46,525 bases of DNA from Paenibacillus sp. VTT E-133291 (lineage in GTDB: Bacteria; Bacillota; Bacilli; Paenibacillales; Paenibacillaceae): positions 1-46,525 of the forward strand of contig NZ_NFVA01000057.1 in assembly GCF_002264395.1 (NCBI RefSeq), written 5' to 3'. Positions within the stretch are counted from its first letter, which is position 1; the number at the start of each line of letters is the position of its first letter. The notes beneath the pieces are model-generated. The model was not told the origin of the DNA. It ran no database searches and worked only from the letters and a program-made list of their open reading frames with translations. Positions 8,637-16,672 of the stretch are shown here, piece after piece. The translations under genes were made by a program, and so were the position numbers.

Positions 8637-10172
8637 TTATGCTTGCCGCTGAAATTCTGCAATGGCTTGATACTGGCTTTCGAGACTACGGTAGACAGAA
8701 ATATAAATGGGTAGTAGCTGTTTGTATATTTTGGTATGTTCCTCCATTGGATCATGTTTATAGGTTGAACCAATCATGTCAAACACCACATCAAAGGAAT
8801 CTACGCGACCCGTAGCGTAAAGGCCAAGCACGACGGCTCCAAGGCAGGAGCTTTCAATGCTCTCCGGAATGACAACCTCCTGATCAAAGATATCAGCCAT
8901 CATCTGCCGCCACACCGAAGAGCGGGCGAAGCCGCCTGTGGCTAGGATTCTGCTTGGGCGCCCGATTTGCTCCTCCATAGCAAGAAGAACCATGTACATA
9001 TTGAAGATTACGCCCTCAAGTACTGACCGAATCATATGTTCTTTATGGTGATTCATGGTAAGGCCAAAAAAGGAGCCGCGGGCATCCGGATTCCACAATG
9101 GCGCCCGTTCACCAGTTAAGTAGGGATGAAATAATAGTCCGCCGCTGCCTGGAGGAACTTGCTCCGCAATGCGGGTCAGTACCTCATAGGGGTCAATGCC
9201 AAGACGTTTGGCAGTTTCGACTTCAGAAGCGGCAAATTCGTCTCGTACCCACCGGAACAGCATACCGCCATTATTGACCGGTCCTCCGACTACCCAATGA
9301 TTTGGGGTAAGGTTATAACAGAAGGTCCGTCCTTTGGGGTCCGTAAGCGGGTGATCTACTACGGTACGAATGGCTCCGCTGGTTCCAATCGTAGCGGCTA
9401 CTACACCAGGTTCAATGGCACCTACGCCGAGATTGGACAGGACGCCGTCACTGGCGCCAATAACAAATGGGGTTGTTGGGAGCAGCAGAAGTTCCTCAGC
9501 TAGACCAGGGAGCAGCCCTTGCATGATCTGCGTGGTGGGAACAAGCCGCGAGAGTTGATCCGTTGTAATATGAGCAATCTCCAAAGCTTCTTTATCCCAC
9601 TCCAGATTCTCCAGATTGAGCATGCCTGTGGAAGAGGCAATGGAATGATCGATGACGTATTCGCCAAACAATCTTGCGAATATGTATTCTTTTATGGAAA
9701 TAAACTTATAAGTTTGCTGGAACACGTCAGGCTGCTCTTCGCGAAGCCACATTAGCTTGGTGATCGGAGACATTGGGTGTATAGGTGTGCCTGTGCGCAG
9801 ATATAATTCATGGCCGTTTAGCTCATCCTTCAAGCGAACCGCGCATCCGGCACTGCGATTATCAGCCCATGTGATGCAGGCAGTTAGGGCTTTACCCAGT
9901 TTATCGACGGCGATGACACTGTGCATGGCGGAACTGAAGGAGACAAATAGAATCTTATCCGCAGGTACACCGCTTTGCCGCATAACTTCAGAAATAGTAT
10001 GGAAGACAGCACTTAGGATTTGCTCTGGGTCTTGCTCTGCTATTGAGGGTGAGGGCTGATGTAAAGGATATCCTACATTAGCTTGTGCAGCTATGGCTCC
10101 TTTTTCCTCGAACAGAACTGCTTTGGTACTTGTAGTTCCAATATCAACGCCAATCATATAGGATTTAGTCAC
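8637..10172 (-). CDS. gntK: Gluconokinase (FGGY carbohydrate kinase)
   Basis: FGGY-family sugar kinase of 511 residues, most like GntK, which phosphorylates gluconate to 6-phosphogluconate for the pentose phosphate pathway. The N-terminal phosphate-binding loop is MIGVDIGTTSTKAVLFEEKG; GTSGAIR lies near residue 260, and the second FGGY signature region is ATGGFARSSVWRQMMADIF near 415. The start is GTG, with AGAAGGG seven bases upstream. Xylulokinase is the main alternative, but the overall sequence and length favour gluconokinase. No gluconate permease or GntR-type regulator is adjacent, unlike the Bacillus subtilis gnt operon. Confidence 0.82.
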   Translation of the reverse strand: MTKSYMIGVDIGTTSTKAVLFEEKGAIAAQANVGYPLHQPSPSIAEQDPEQILSAVFHTISEVMRQSGVPADKILFVSFSSAMHSVIAVDKLGKALTACITWADNRSAGCAVRLKDELNGHELYLRTGTPIHPMSPITKLMWLREEQPDVFQQTYKFISIKEYIFARLFGEYVIDHSIASSTGMLNLENLEWDKEALEIAHITTDQLSRLVPTTQIMQGLLPGLAEELLLLPTTPFVIGASDGVLSNLGVGAIEPGVVAATIGTSGAIRTVVDHPLTDPKGRTFCYNLTPNHWVVGGPVNNGGMLFRWVRDEFAASEVETAKRLGIDPYEVLTRIAEQVPPGSGGLLFHPYLTGERAPLWNPDARGSFFGLTMNHHKEHMIRSVLEGVIFNMYMVLLAMEEQIGRPSRILATGGFARSSVWRQMMADIFDQEVVIPESIESSCLGAVVLGLYATGRVDSFDVVFDMIGSTYKHDPMEEHTKIYKQLLPIYISVYRSLESQYQAIAEFQRQA

Positions 10173-10251
10173 GCATTAGCCCTTCTTTCTAGTTGTAAGT
10201 AGATTTTTAGAACACTAATTACAGAATTATGAAGTACAATCATATTAGCTC

Positions 10252-10280
10252 ATTATAGTATTGGATAAACGTGGAGGCAA
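10252..10280 (-). promoter_or_regulatory. SigA promoter for gntK
   Basis: On the minus strand TTGCCT (10275-10280) and TATAAT (10252-10257) are separated by exactly 17 bases. This gives a leader of about 75 nt before the GTG start of gntK. Confidence 0.7.
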
Positions 10281-10421
10281 AATAAAGGGATTCTCAAGTA
10301 TTCGTTCGAAGTACATAAGTATTAATTCAGATTCAGATTCTCCTTGCGAGAAATTCAACCTAGATGGACAAGCTTAATCATACAAGCATTTGAAATGAAG
10401 TTGTAGCTTTATCCCGTTGGA

Positions 10422-10451
10422 TTGACGAAAAAGCGGTGAACATGATACGAT
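10422..10451 (+). promoter_or_regulatory. SigA-type promoter for the his operon
   Basis: TTGACG (10422-10427) and TACGAT (10446-10451) are 18 bases apart. Transcription would begin near 10458, about 77 nt before hisZ. Between this and the gntK promoter (10281-10421) I see no further feature. Confidence 0.5.
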
Positions 10452-10476
10452 GTTAAAAACACTTTAATTTGCTACC

Positions 10477-10494
10477 ACTTTACCATAGTAAAGT
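10477..10494 (+). promoter_or_regulatory. Perfect inverted repeat in the his leader
   Basis: ACTTTAC-CATA-GTAAAGT is an 18-bp perfect inverted repeat about 20 bases after the predicted start site. It could be a repressor operator or a small RNA hairpin. No T-box or leader peptide with a histidine run is visible. Confidence 0.5.
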
Positions 10495-10534
10495 AAATAT
10501 AGATATTATTTAATGATAACTGACGAGGTGAACA

Positions 10535-11758
10535 ATGAAGATGTCCAAACCAAAGGGATTTGAGAAGCCGTCTGGCGTTCGGGACTATCTGCCCCGGGCT
10601 GTAACGAAATTGCGCAAAATTGAGAATGATGTCCTGCATTGCATGAGTCGCTGGGGTTATCAGCAAATGATGACTCCGACGCTAGAATATTACGATACAG
10701 TTGGCGTGGCTAGCTCCACGTCCGACCAGAAGCTCTATAAATTGCTTAATAACCGTGGTCAGGCTTTGGTGCTTCGGTCAGAAATGACGGCTCCGGTCGC
10801 CCGTGTGGTTGCATCTCTTTTGAAGGATGAGCCATTACCGTTGCGGTTATCCTATCACGCTAATGTTTTCCGTGCCATTGAGGAAGAAGCAGGGCGGGAA
10901 GCGGAGTTCTTCCAGACAGGAGTCGAGCTGGTAGGTGATGATTCACCTGAGGCCGATGCTGAAGTAGTGGCGCTCGCGATTTCATCGCTACAGGCTGCGG
11001 GTGTGAAATCTTTTAAAATCGCTATGGGGCATGTAGGCTTTCTGAATGGTTTATTTCAAGAGGTGCTTCCGGAATTGCCGGAGGCTCAGGAGGAGCTGAA
11101 GAGTCATTTATTGGGCCGTGACTACGTCTCTTTTCGGGAGACCTTACGCCGGCTGGATCTGACAGAAGCTCAGAAGAATGAACTGGATGGACTGTTACGT
11201 CTGCGTGGAGGCAAGGAGATTTGTGGACAGGCGCTGGAGCTTAGCGATCATCCGCTTGCCCGTCATTCGATAGATCATTTATGCAAGGTATGGGAGGTGC
11301 TGGTCTCTTACGGCGTATCACAGCATGTGCTGATCGATCTGACGATGATCGGAGACTTTTCCTATTATACAGGGATGACTTTTGAAGGCTATGCAGCGGA
11401 ATTAGGGTTTCCGGTATGTAGTGGAGGCAGATATGATAATCTCCTTCAGCAGTTTGGGCGTCCGATCCCTTCCACAGGTTTTTCTTTAAAAACAAATCGT
11501 ATTCTCGATGGAGTGGCCGGATCAAACGAAGAGGAAGAGCTACCTATCTTGATCCAATACGATGCTACTCGCAGAAAAGAAGGTCTGAAAGAGGCAATAC
11601 GCTTGCGGTCGGAAGGTCACGCAGTAGTGACTAGACTGGCAGCAGGTCCAGAAGAGCTTGAAACGGTGAAGCGTCTAGATACGGACACGGTTGAAGCAGA
11701 TGGTGTGCGGTACGGCGAAATCTATACCTTTGTATCTTTTGTAAGTGAGCATGGCTGA
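10535..11758 (+). CDS. hisZ: ATP phosphoribosyltransferase regulatory subunit
   Basis: Histidyl-tRNA synthetase paralogue that lacks aminoacylation but is needed by short-form HisG for activity and histidine feedback. The 407-residue chain has class II synthetase-like segments: GFEKPSGVRDYLP at the start, VLRSEMTAPVARV near 85 (motif 2 region), FRAIEEEAGREAEFFQTGVEL near 110 and SGGRYDNLLQQFG near 300. The C-terminal anticodon-binding domain of true HisRS is replaced by a short divergent tail. Hence HisZ, not HisS, in agreement with the adjacent short hisG. GAGGTG precedes ATG 10535; a second ATG at 10541 is possible. Confidence 0.95.
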   Translation: MKMSKPKGFEKPSGVRDYLPRAVTKLRKIENDVLHCMSRWGYQQMMTPTLEYYDTVGVASSTSDQKLYKLLNNRGQALVLRSEMTAPVARVVASLLKDEPLPLRLSYHANVFRAIEEEAGREAEFFQTGVELVGDDSPEADAEVVALAISSLQAAGVKSFKIAMGHVGFLNGLFQEVLPELPEAQEELKSHLLGRDYVSFRETLRRLDLTEAQKNELDGLLRLRGGKEICGQALELSDHPLARHSIDHLCKVWEVLVSYGVSQHVLIDLTMIGDFSYYTGMTFEGYAAELGFPVCSGGRYDNLLQQFGRPIPSTGFSLKTNRILDGVAGSNEEEELPILIQYDATRRKEGLKEAIRLRSEGHAVVTRLAAGPEELETVKRLDTDTVEADGVRYGEIYTFVSFVSEHG

Positions 11759-11827
11759 GATATCGCTAGCAAGAATGAGCGGCTAAGATAAATTTTGCAT
11801 GGAGATGGAAAAGGAGGCAACTTAACG

Positions 11828-12466
11828 ATGGCACAGATTTTGAAGGTCGCTATGCCAAAGGGTCGGATTTACGAAAAGGCTGCTGAGCTGTTCCGCCAGG
11901 CAGGTCTTCCGATTCCACCGGATGGTGAGGCATCCCGCAAGCTTGTTATTCCGCTGCCTGAGGCAGGGATGGAGTTTATATTAGCGAAACCAGTAGATGT
12001 ACCTACATATGTAGAATATGGTGTGGCGGACATTGGAATCGTGGGCAAGGACGTATTGCTGGAAGAAGATCGTGATGTATACGAGCTGCTTGATCTTGGC
12101 ATCGCTCGATGCCGGATGTCGATCATCGGATTGCCGAACTGGCAGCCGGGAATTCAGCAGCGTGTAGCGACGAAATATCCGAATGTAGCATCGAAGTATT
12201 TCCGGGAGCAGGGACAGCAGGTTGAGGTCGTGAAGCTGAATGGTTCCATTGAGCTTGCGCCGCTGATTGGTCTCGCCGATCGTATCGTGGATATGGTAGA
12301 GACCGGCCAAACGCTAAGGGATAACGGATTAATTGAAATGAAGAGTATATTCGAAATTACGAGCCGCCTTGTGGCGAATCGTGTGAGCTATCGGATGAAA
12401 AATGAAGAGATACAGCAGCTGTGTGACCGACTACAGGCGGTTATAAGGGAACCAAATTTGCGGTAG
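11828..12466 (+). CDS. hisG: ATP phosphoribosyltransferase, short form
   Basis: Catalyses the first committed step of histidine synthesis, joining ATP and PRPP to phosphoribosyl-ATP. At 212 residues it is the short form, lacking the C-terminal regulatory domain and therefore dependent on HisZ. Recognisable are MPKGRIYEKAAELF at the start, a DIGIVGKD segment near 75 and the PRPP-binding region DRIVDMVETGQTLRDNGL near 150. ATG 11828 is chosen over 11795 because AAGGAGG lies ten bases before it. Confidence 0.96.
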   Translation: MAQILKVAMPKGRIYEKAAELFRQAGLPIPPDGEASRKLVIPLPEAGMEFILAKPVDVPTYVEYGVADIGIVGKDVLLEEDRDVYELLDLGIARCRMSIIGLPNWQPGIQQRVATKYPNVASKYFREQGQQVEVVKLNGSIELAPLIGLADRIVDMVETGQTLRDNGLIEMKSIFEITSRLVANRVSYRMKNEEIQQLCDRLQAVIREPNLR

Positions 12467-12502
12467 GTGACAGATGTTAAGGGGTAAAGGGAGGAACCGG
12501 CG

Positions 12503-13810
12503 ATGAAGGTTGTATCGAGCAAGGATTTTAAGCTAGAGCGAGAAGTCGAGTATGGAACGCCAGAGCAAAATCAGGCGGTAAAGGAAATTGTATCCGCGAT
12601 TAAAAAAGAAGGAGACACGGCGCTTCTTCGCTACACGGAGCAATTTGATCGGGTCACGCTCACGCCGAATCAGCTGCGGGTAACGCCGGAAGAGCTTCGG
12701 GCGGCGTATGGCCGAGTAGAAGAATCCTTCGTATCCGCTATTCAAGCGGCAGCAGCCAATATCCGGGCTTTTCATGCTAGACAGAAACGGAATTCGTGGA
12801 TGGACTTGCAGCCCGATGGCACGATTCTGGGACAGATTATTCGTCCGCTGAAGCGGGTAGGGGTATATGTTCCTGGTGGTAAGGCGGCTTATCCTTCCTC
12901 GGTGCTGATGAACGTGATCCCTGCGCAGATCGCAGGCGTGCCAGAGATCGTTATGGTCACTCCGCCATCCACTGGCGGCAAAGAGGGGATTGATCCTTAC
13001 ATCCTGGTTGCTGCCGCAGAAGCAGGTGTGAATGAGATCTACCGTGTGGGCGGAGCACAGGCGGTAGCTGCTTTGGCTTTTGGGACGGAGAGCATAGCAC
13101 CGGTAGATAAGATTTGTGGACCCGGCAACATATACGTTGCGCTGGCGAAACGCGAGGTATATGGCGCCGTGGACATCGACAGTATCGCGGGACCAAGCGA
13201 GATTGTCGTGCTCGCAGACGAGACCGCTGAGCCGGCCTATGTCGCAGCGGATCTGCTCTCGCAGGCCGAGCATGACGAGATGGCCTCGGCGATTCTAGTC
13301 ACGCCATCGCAGAGCTTGGCGGATGGCGTGGCTGCTGAAGTGGAGCGTCAGCTTCAAGAACTGCCGCGTCAGGCGATCGCCCGTTCATCCGTAGAGAATT
13401 ACGGTGCGATCATTGTTGTGGAATCTATGGAGGAGGGAATCTCCCTAGTGAATCGTTTGGCACCAGAGCATCTAGAGATCGTTGTCGAGGATCCAATGGG
13501 CCTTGTGGGCAGCATCGAGAATGCTGGAGCAATCTTCCTGGGAGCGTATAGCTCAGAGCCTGTAGGCGACTATTTTGCCGGACCCAATCATATTATCCCG
13601 ACCAATGGTACGGCACGCTTCTCATCGCCAGTGGATGTGGATGATTTTATAAAAAAATCAAGTCTGATCTATTACAGTAAAGAAGCCCTCCTGCGGGATG
13701 GGAAGACCATTATAGAGCTGGCACGTCGCGAAGGGTTAGAAGGCCACGCACGAGCTATTGAGATTCGACTCAAGAACGAAGGAAAAGGTGGAGACGGATA
13801 TGGAGAATAA
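12503..13810 (+). CDS. hisD: Histidinol dehydrogenase
   Basis: Zinc enzyme catalysing the last two steps of the pathway, L-histidinol to L-histidine with two NAD. The 435-residue protein shows VYVPGGKAAYPSSVLMN near 115, the signature DKICGPGNIYVALAKREVYG near 200, AGPSEIVVLAD and QAEHDEMASAIL with metal-binding Gln/His near 255, and APEHLEI near 325. GGGAGG precedes ATG 12503. The 3' end overlaps hisB by 11 bases. Confidence 0.97.
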   Translation: MKVVSSKDFKLEREVEYGTPEQNQAVKEIVSAIKKEGDTALLRYTEQFDRVTLTPNQLRVTPEELRAAYGRVEESFVSAIQAAAANIRAFHARQKRNSWMDLQPDGTILGQIIRPLKRVGVYVPGGKAAYPSSVLMNVIPAQIAGVPEIVMVTPPSTGGKEGIDPYILVAAAEAGVNEIYRVGGAQAVAALAFGTESIAPVDKICGPGNIYVALAKREVYGAVDIDSIAGPSEIVVLADETAEPAYVAADLLSQAEHDEMASAILVTPSQSLADGVAAEVERQLQELPRQAIARSSVENYGAIIVVESMEEGISLVNRLAPEHLEIVVEDPMGLVGSIENAGAIFLGAYSSEPVGDYFAGPNHIIPTNGTARFSSPVDVDDFIKKSSLIYYSKEALLRDGKTIIELARREGLEGHARAIEIRLKNEGKGGDGYGE

Positions 13811-14408
13811 TAATGAACAGGCCTTGCGCCAAGCAGGATTAAGCCGCAAAACAAACGAGACGGATATCAAGCTGGCTCTTAATGTAGATGGAAGTGGAGT
13901 TTCCGAGCTGGAGACGGATGTTCCTTTTCTGAATCATATGCTGAATCTGTTCACGAAGCACGGCCAGTTTGACCTGTCAGTACAGGCCCGTGGAGATATC
14001 GAAATTGATGATCACCACACGGTTGAAGACATTGGGATCTGCCTAGGTCAAGCGCTGCACGAAGCACTGGGTGATAAAAAAGGAATTAAACGTTATGCGA
14101 GTGTTTTTGTACCGATGGATGAGGCGTTGGCGCAGGTTGTGATCGATATCAGCAATCGCCCACACTTTGAATATCGTGCAACGTATCCTTCGCAGCAGGT
14201 GGGCAGCTTTTCGACGGAGCTTGTTCAGGAATTCTTATGGAAGTTCGCGCTGGAAGCCCGGATTACGCTGCATGTGATCGTACACTACGGTTCTAACACA
14301 CATCACATGATTGAAGCTGTATTCAAGGCGCTCGGACGGGCACTCGATGAAGCGACACTAATTGATCCACGTGTAAAGGGTGTGCCTTCTACGAAGGGAG
14401 TGCTGTAG
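13800..14408 (+). CDS. hisB: Imidazoleglycerol-phosphate dehydratase
   Basis: Manganese-dependent dehydratase converting imidazoleglycerol phosphate to imidazoleacetol phosphate. This is the monofunctional 202-residue form without the phosphatase domain of enterobacterial HisB, which fits the separate hisJ downstream. Metal-binding histidine motifs are FLNHMLNLFTKHG, DDHHTVEDIGI and SNTHHMIEAVFKALGRAL. ATG 13800 follows AAAGGTGGAG and lies inside the end of hisD, so translation is coupled. Compared with Bacillus HisB the N-terminus has roughly ten extra hydrophilic residues. Confidence 0.96.
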   Translation: MENNNEQALRQAGLSRKTNETDIKLALNVDGSGVSELETDVPFLNHMLNLFTKHGQFDLSVQARGDIEIDDHHTVEDIGICLGQALHEALGDKKGIKRYASVFVPMDEALAQVVIDISNRPHFEYRATYPSQQVGSFSTELVQEFLWKFALEARITLHVIVHYGSNTHHMIEAVFKALGRALDEATLIDPRVKGVPSTKGVL

Positions 14409-14409
14409 C

Positions 14410-15033
14410 ATGACTGTTGCAATCGTCGATTATGGCATGGGCAACCTGCACAGTGTGAGCAAGGCGGTAGAACGCCTCGGTTGTGAGTGTGAAGTGACGG
14501 GGGAAGCCGAGCGAATTCTCGCTGCTGATAGTGTCATTCTGCCGGGTGTCGGTGCATTTGGCGATGCGATGGAGCAGCTGCGGGAAAGTGGCTTGGATCT
14601 TGTGGTTAAACAGGTAGCTGCCGGAACACAGCCGCTGCTTGGCATTTGTCTCGGCATGCAGCTGCTGTTTAGCAGCAGTGAAGAGCATGGCAGCCATGAG
14701 GGTCTTGATATTCTCTCAGGCTCGGTGGTGCGATTTGCTCCTAGAGTTGGCTATAAAGTGCCACATATGGGTTGGAATAAGCTGAGCTTCACACAACCTC
14801 AAAGTCCGCTGTTTGCAGGTCTCGATGAGGGGCATGTGTATTTCGTCCACTCCTATCACGCACTTGTAGCGAATAAGAGTGATCTGTTGGCAGTCACCGA
14901 TTATGGTTACCCAGTTACAGCTATCGTGGGCCAGGATAATGTATTCGGCATGCAGTTTCATCCGGAAAAAAGCGGAGAGCTGGGAATGAAGCTGCTGGGT
15001 AATTTCTTGAAATTAAAGGGAGAGCGGACGTAA
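14410..15033 (+). CDS. hisH: Imidazole glycerol phosphate synthase, glutaminase subunit
   Basis: Class I glutamine amidotransferase of 207 residues that supplies ammonia to HisF. The nucleophile Cys is in LLGICLGMQLLF (near 80) and the His/Glu pair in FGMQFHPEKSGELG (near 187); the N-terminal IVDYGMGNLHSV is typical. It starts one base after the hisB stop codon, with GGGAG inside hisB as ribosome-binding site. Its partner hisF is not adjacent: hisA and an 859-bp non-coding gap intervene. Confidence 0.96.
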   Translation: MTVAIVDYGMGNLHSVSKAVERLGCECEVTGEAERILAADSVILPGVGAFGDAMEQLRESGLDLVVKQVAAGTQPLLGICLGMQLLFSSSEEHGSHEGLDILSGSVVRFAPRVGYKVPHMGWNKLSFTQPQSPLFAGLDEGHVYFVHSYHALVANKSDLLAVTDYGYPVTAIVGQDNVFGMQFHPEKSGELGMKLLGNFLKLKGERT

Positions 15034-15075
15034 GCCGCGCTATAAATATAATGTAACGAAAGTGGGGAGCGCCAA

Positions 15076-15813
15076 ATGTCTTCTTTTATTGTATATCCGG
15101 CGATTGATATCCGGGATGGAAAATGTGTCAGGCTGCAACAAGGGGATTACAGTCAGGAAACGATATACAATGATAGTCCACTGAAGGTGGCCAAATCTTG
15201 GGAAGAGCAAGGCGGAAAATTCATTCATTTGGTGGATTTAGACGGGGCAAAAGCAGGTCATCCTGTGAATGATGCGATGATCGGCGCTATTGCTGCTAAT
15301 GCTAACGTGCCTGTTCAGGTGGGCGGTGGCCTTCGTACTCTTGCGGACGTGGAAAAATTGCTCGGACTTGGTGTTAGCCGCGTTATTATCGGCACTGCTG
15401 CGATTAATGATCATGTTTTTACCGAAGCGGTATTGGCTAAATACGGTGATAAAGTAGCTATCGGCATTGATGCACGCAACGGTTATGTTGCCACACATGG
15501 CTGGTTGAATACCTCTGAGGTACGTGCTGAGGATCTGGCTAAGGAACTGGCTGCAAAAGGAGCAGAGACGTTCATTTACACCGATATCTCTCGCGACGGA
15601 ATGATGCAGGGGCCGAACGTGGAGGGCATTGTGTCCATGGCGAAGGTCAGTGGTAAAACGGTGATCGCCTCCGGCGGAGTCACCAGTCTTGATGATCTGT
15701 TACGTCTGAGCATGCATAACGGCAGCGGTGTGGGCGGAGCTATTGTTGGCAAGGCGTTGTACACGGGCAATATTGATCTCTCCAAAGCTTTGCGGGCACT
15801 CGCACAGAAGTAG
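15076..15813 (+). CDS. hisA: ProFAR isomerase
   Basis: (beta/alpha)8-barrel isomerase of 245 residues that opens the ring of ProFAR to PRFAR. Visible are the first catalytic Asp in YPAIDIRDGKCVRL, the phosphate-binding VQVGGGLR near 82, the second catalytic Asp in IYTDISRDGMMQGPN near 172 and the second phosphate site IASGGV near 200. GGGGAG precedes ATG 15076. It is the last gene before the long non-coding interruption; I see no terminator directly after its stop. Confidence 0.96.
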   Translation: MSSFIVYPAIDIRDGKCVRLQQGDYSQETIYNDSPLKVAKSWEEQGGKFIHLVDLDGAKAGHPVNDAMIGAIAANANVPVQVGGGLRTLADVEKLLGLGVSRVIIGTAAINDHVFTEAVLAKYGDKVAIGIDARNGYVATHGWLNTSEVRAEDLAKELAAKGAETFIYTDISRDGMMQGPNVEGIVSMAKVSGKTVIASGGVTSLDDLLRLSMHNGSGVGGAIVGKALYTGNIDLSKALRALAQK

Positions 15814-15850
15814 TGTTGCGTATGAGCTGCGTTAGTTGACGAACCTGACA

Positions 15851-15872
15851 AATAACTGACTAATAACTGACT
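15851..15872 (+). repeat. 11-bp perfect tandem duplication
   Basis: AATAACTGACT occurs twice head to tail (15851-15861 and 15862-15872), followed by a partial AATTAAT. It lies 38 bases after the hisA stop codon. Confidence 0.85.
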
Positions 15873-15918
15873 AATTAATTCGTTCTTACTGTGCTAAAAA
15901 TCTTATTAGAGGGTTTGG

Positions 15919-16412
15919 TTGTATTTTGTGCAATAGAACCCTTCTTAAAGGGCTTGAATGTTTATTTGATTGCACTTTATACAGTTGAAATAGTGATAAA
16001 CCTTCGTTTTCGTGGATTTCTGGGAAATCTAATGCACGAAATACAATAGACGGCACAATTTGATTGTTTGAGGTTTACTCTATTGTACAGAGTGCAATAG
16101 AACGTCGAACTAGGTTAATAAACCTAAGCTATTGAGCGACTAAGGTGGTTTCAGCTAAAGTCTGATGTGGAATCTGTTGTAATAAGCTAATTAGGCGGCG
16201 GGATGGGCATTACGCCTTAGCTGGATGATATAAGAGTACTTCATACAACTATTGTTCCAATTAAGAGCATGTTTGCTAATTTAATTGTATTTCGTGCAGC
16301 TATAAATGAGAGTTGATCTTATTTCTAAGCTCATTTCCAGATTTAATTGTACGAAATGCAGTTAAACGCATGGTTTGCTGGATGGACGGTGAAATAACTG
16401 TACATGATGCAA
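15919..16412. repeat. Cluster of seven palindromic elements between hisA and hisF
   Basis: Seven 15-bp cores fit YTGTA-N5-TGCAR on one strand or the other: 15919-15933 (+), 15970-15984 (-), 16032-16046 (-, one mismatch), 16083-16097 (+), 16285-16299 (+), 16347-16361 (+) and 16398-16412 (+). Flanks extend the symmetry, for example TCTA...TAGA around 16083 (16079-16101) and TTTAA...GTTAAA around 16347. Centre-to-centre distances are 51, 62, 51, 202, 62 and 51. Inverted repeats also lie between some cores, such as GATTTC-TGG-GAAATC (16015-16029) and TAGGTT-AATA-AACCTA (16111-16126). I found no further copies elsewhere in the window. Confidence 0.8.
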
Positions 16413-16440
16413 CTAAATGAGCCGATTATTTCATGAGCGC

Positions 16441-16619
16441 GAGCCCACAGGTGGCCTAATGAATTTGGTCTTGCGGGTGTCGCGAGTCCGTCGTCCTGCC
16501 AGGAGCATGAATCGTGGAGACACAGGGATTATGAGTGTATGTCTAGCTTGGGCTTGCAGGCTGTGTAAGCCCGCCTACTCACAGAGGCAAGAACGTCAAC
16601 GCGAAGGTGTTATGGGCTT
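16441..16619 (+). ncRNA. Candidate structured RNA upstream of hisF, class unassigned
   Basis: A stretch more GC-rich than the preceding repeats, with no convincing protein in any frame. By eye it forms a closed domain. The outer helix is AGCCCA (16442-16447) with TGGGCT (16613-16618). Inside are hairpins CTTGCG/CGCGAG (16470-16475/16481-16486), TCCT/AGGA (16494-16497/16501-16504), AGACA/TGTCT (16518-16522/16540-16544), GGGCTT/AAGCCC (16550-16555/16567-16572) and AACGTC/GGTGTT (16592-16597/16606-16611, with wobbles). TGAGT (16532-16536) can pair with ACTCA (16577-16581) as a pseudoknot across the GGGCTT hairpin. It could be a free-standing RNA, a regulatory leader of hisF, or a remnant such as a group II intron domain I piece; I cannot assign the class. 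The strand is inferred from its position before hisF. Confidence 0.5.
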
Positions 16620-16646
16620 AAGTTTGTGTTTAGGGGGATCGAAAAA

Positions 16647-16664
16647 CCTTTGCAATAAAGGAGG
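16647..16664 (+). promoter_or_regulatory. Hairpin over the hisF ribosome-binding site
   Basis: CCTTT (16647-16651), loop GCAAT and AAAGG (16657-16661) pair over the first part of the Shine-Dalgarno AAAGGAGG preceding ATG 16673. It could moderate hisF translation. I see no clear promoter between 15814 and hisF. Confidence 0.4.
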
Positions 16665-16672
16665 GATTTATT

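Noticed and set aside
10452..10534. T-box or histidine leader peptide before hisZ
   Set aside because: No AGGGTGG-type T-box sequence, no specifier stem and no run of His codons in a short frame with a ribosome-binding site.
10535..11758. Histidyl-tRNA synthetase (hisS)
   Set aside because: Length is similar, but the C-terminal anticodon-binding domain is missing and the next gene is short-form hisG, so it is hisZ.
12533..13273. 246-codon minus-strand open frame inside hisD
   Set aside because: Antisense shadow of a complete hisD; no start signal and no known motif.
15919..16412. CRISPR-like array in the hisA-hisF gap
   Set aside because: The repeated cores are 15 bp, degenerate, occur in both orientations and have 36-47 bp (and one 187 bp) gaps of non-unique type; no cas gene is nearby.
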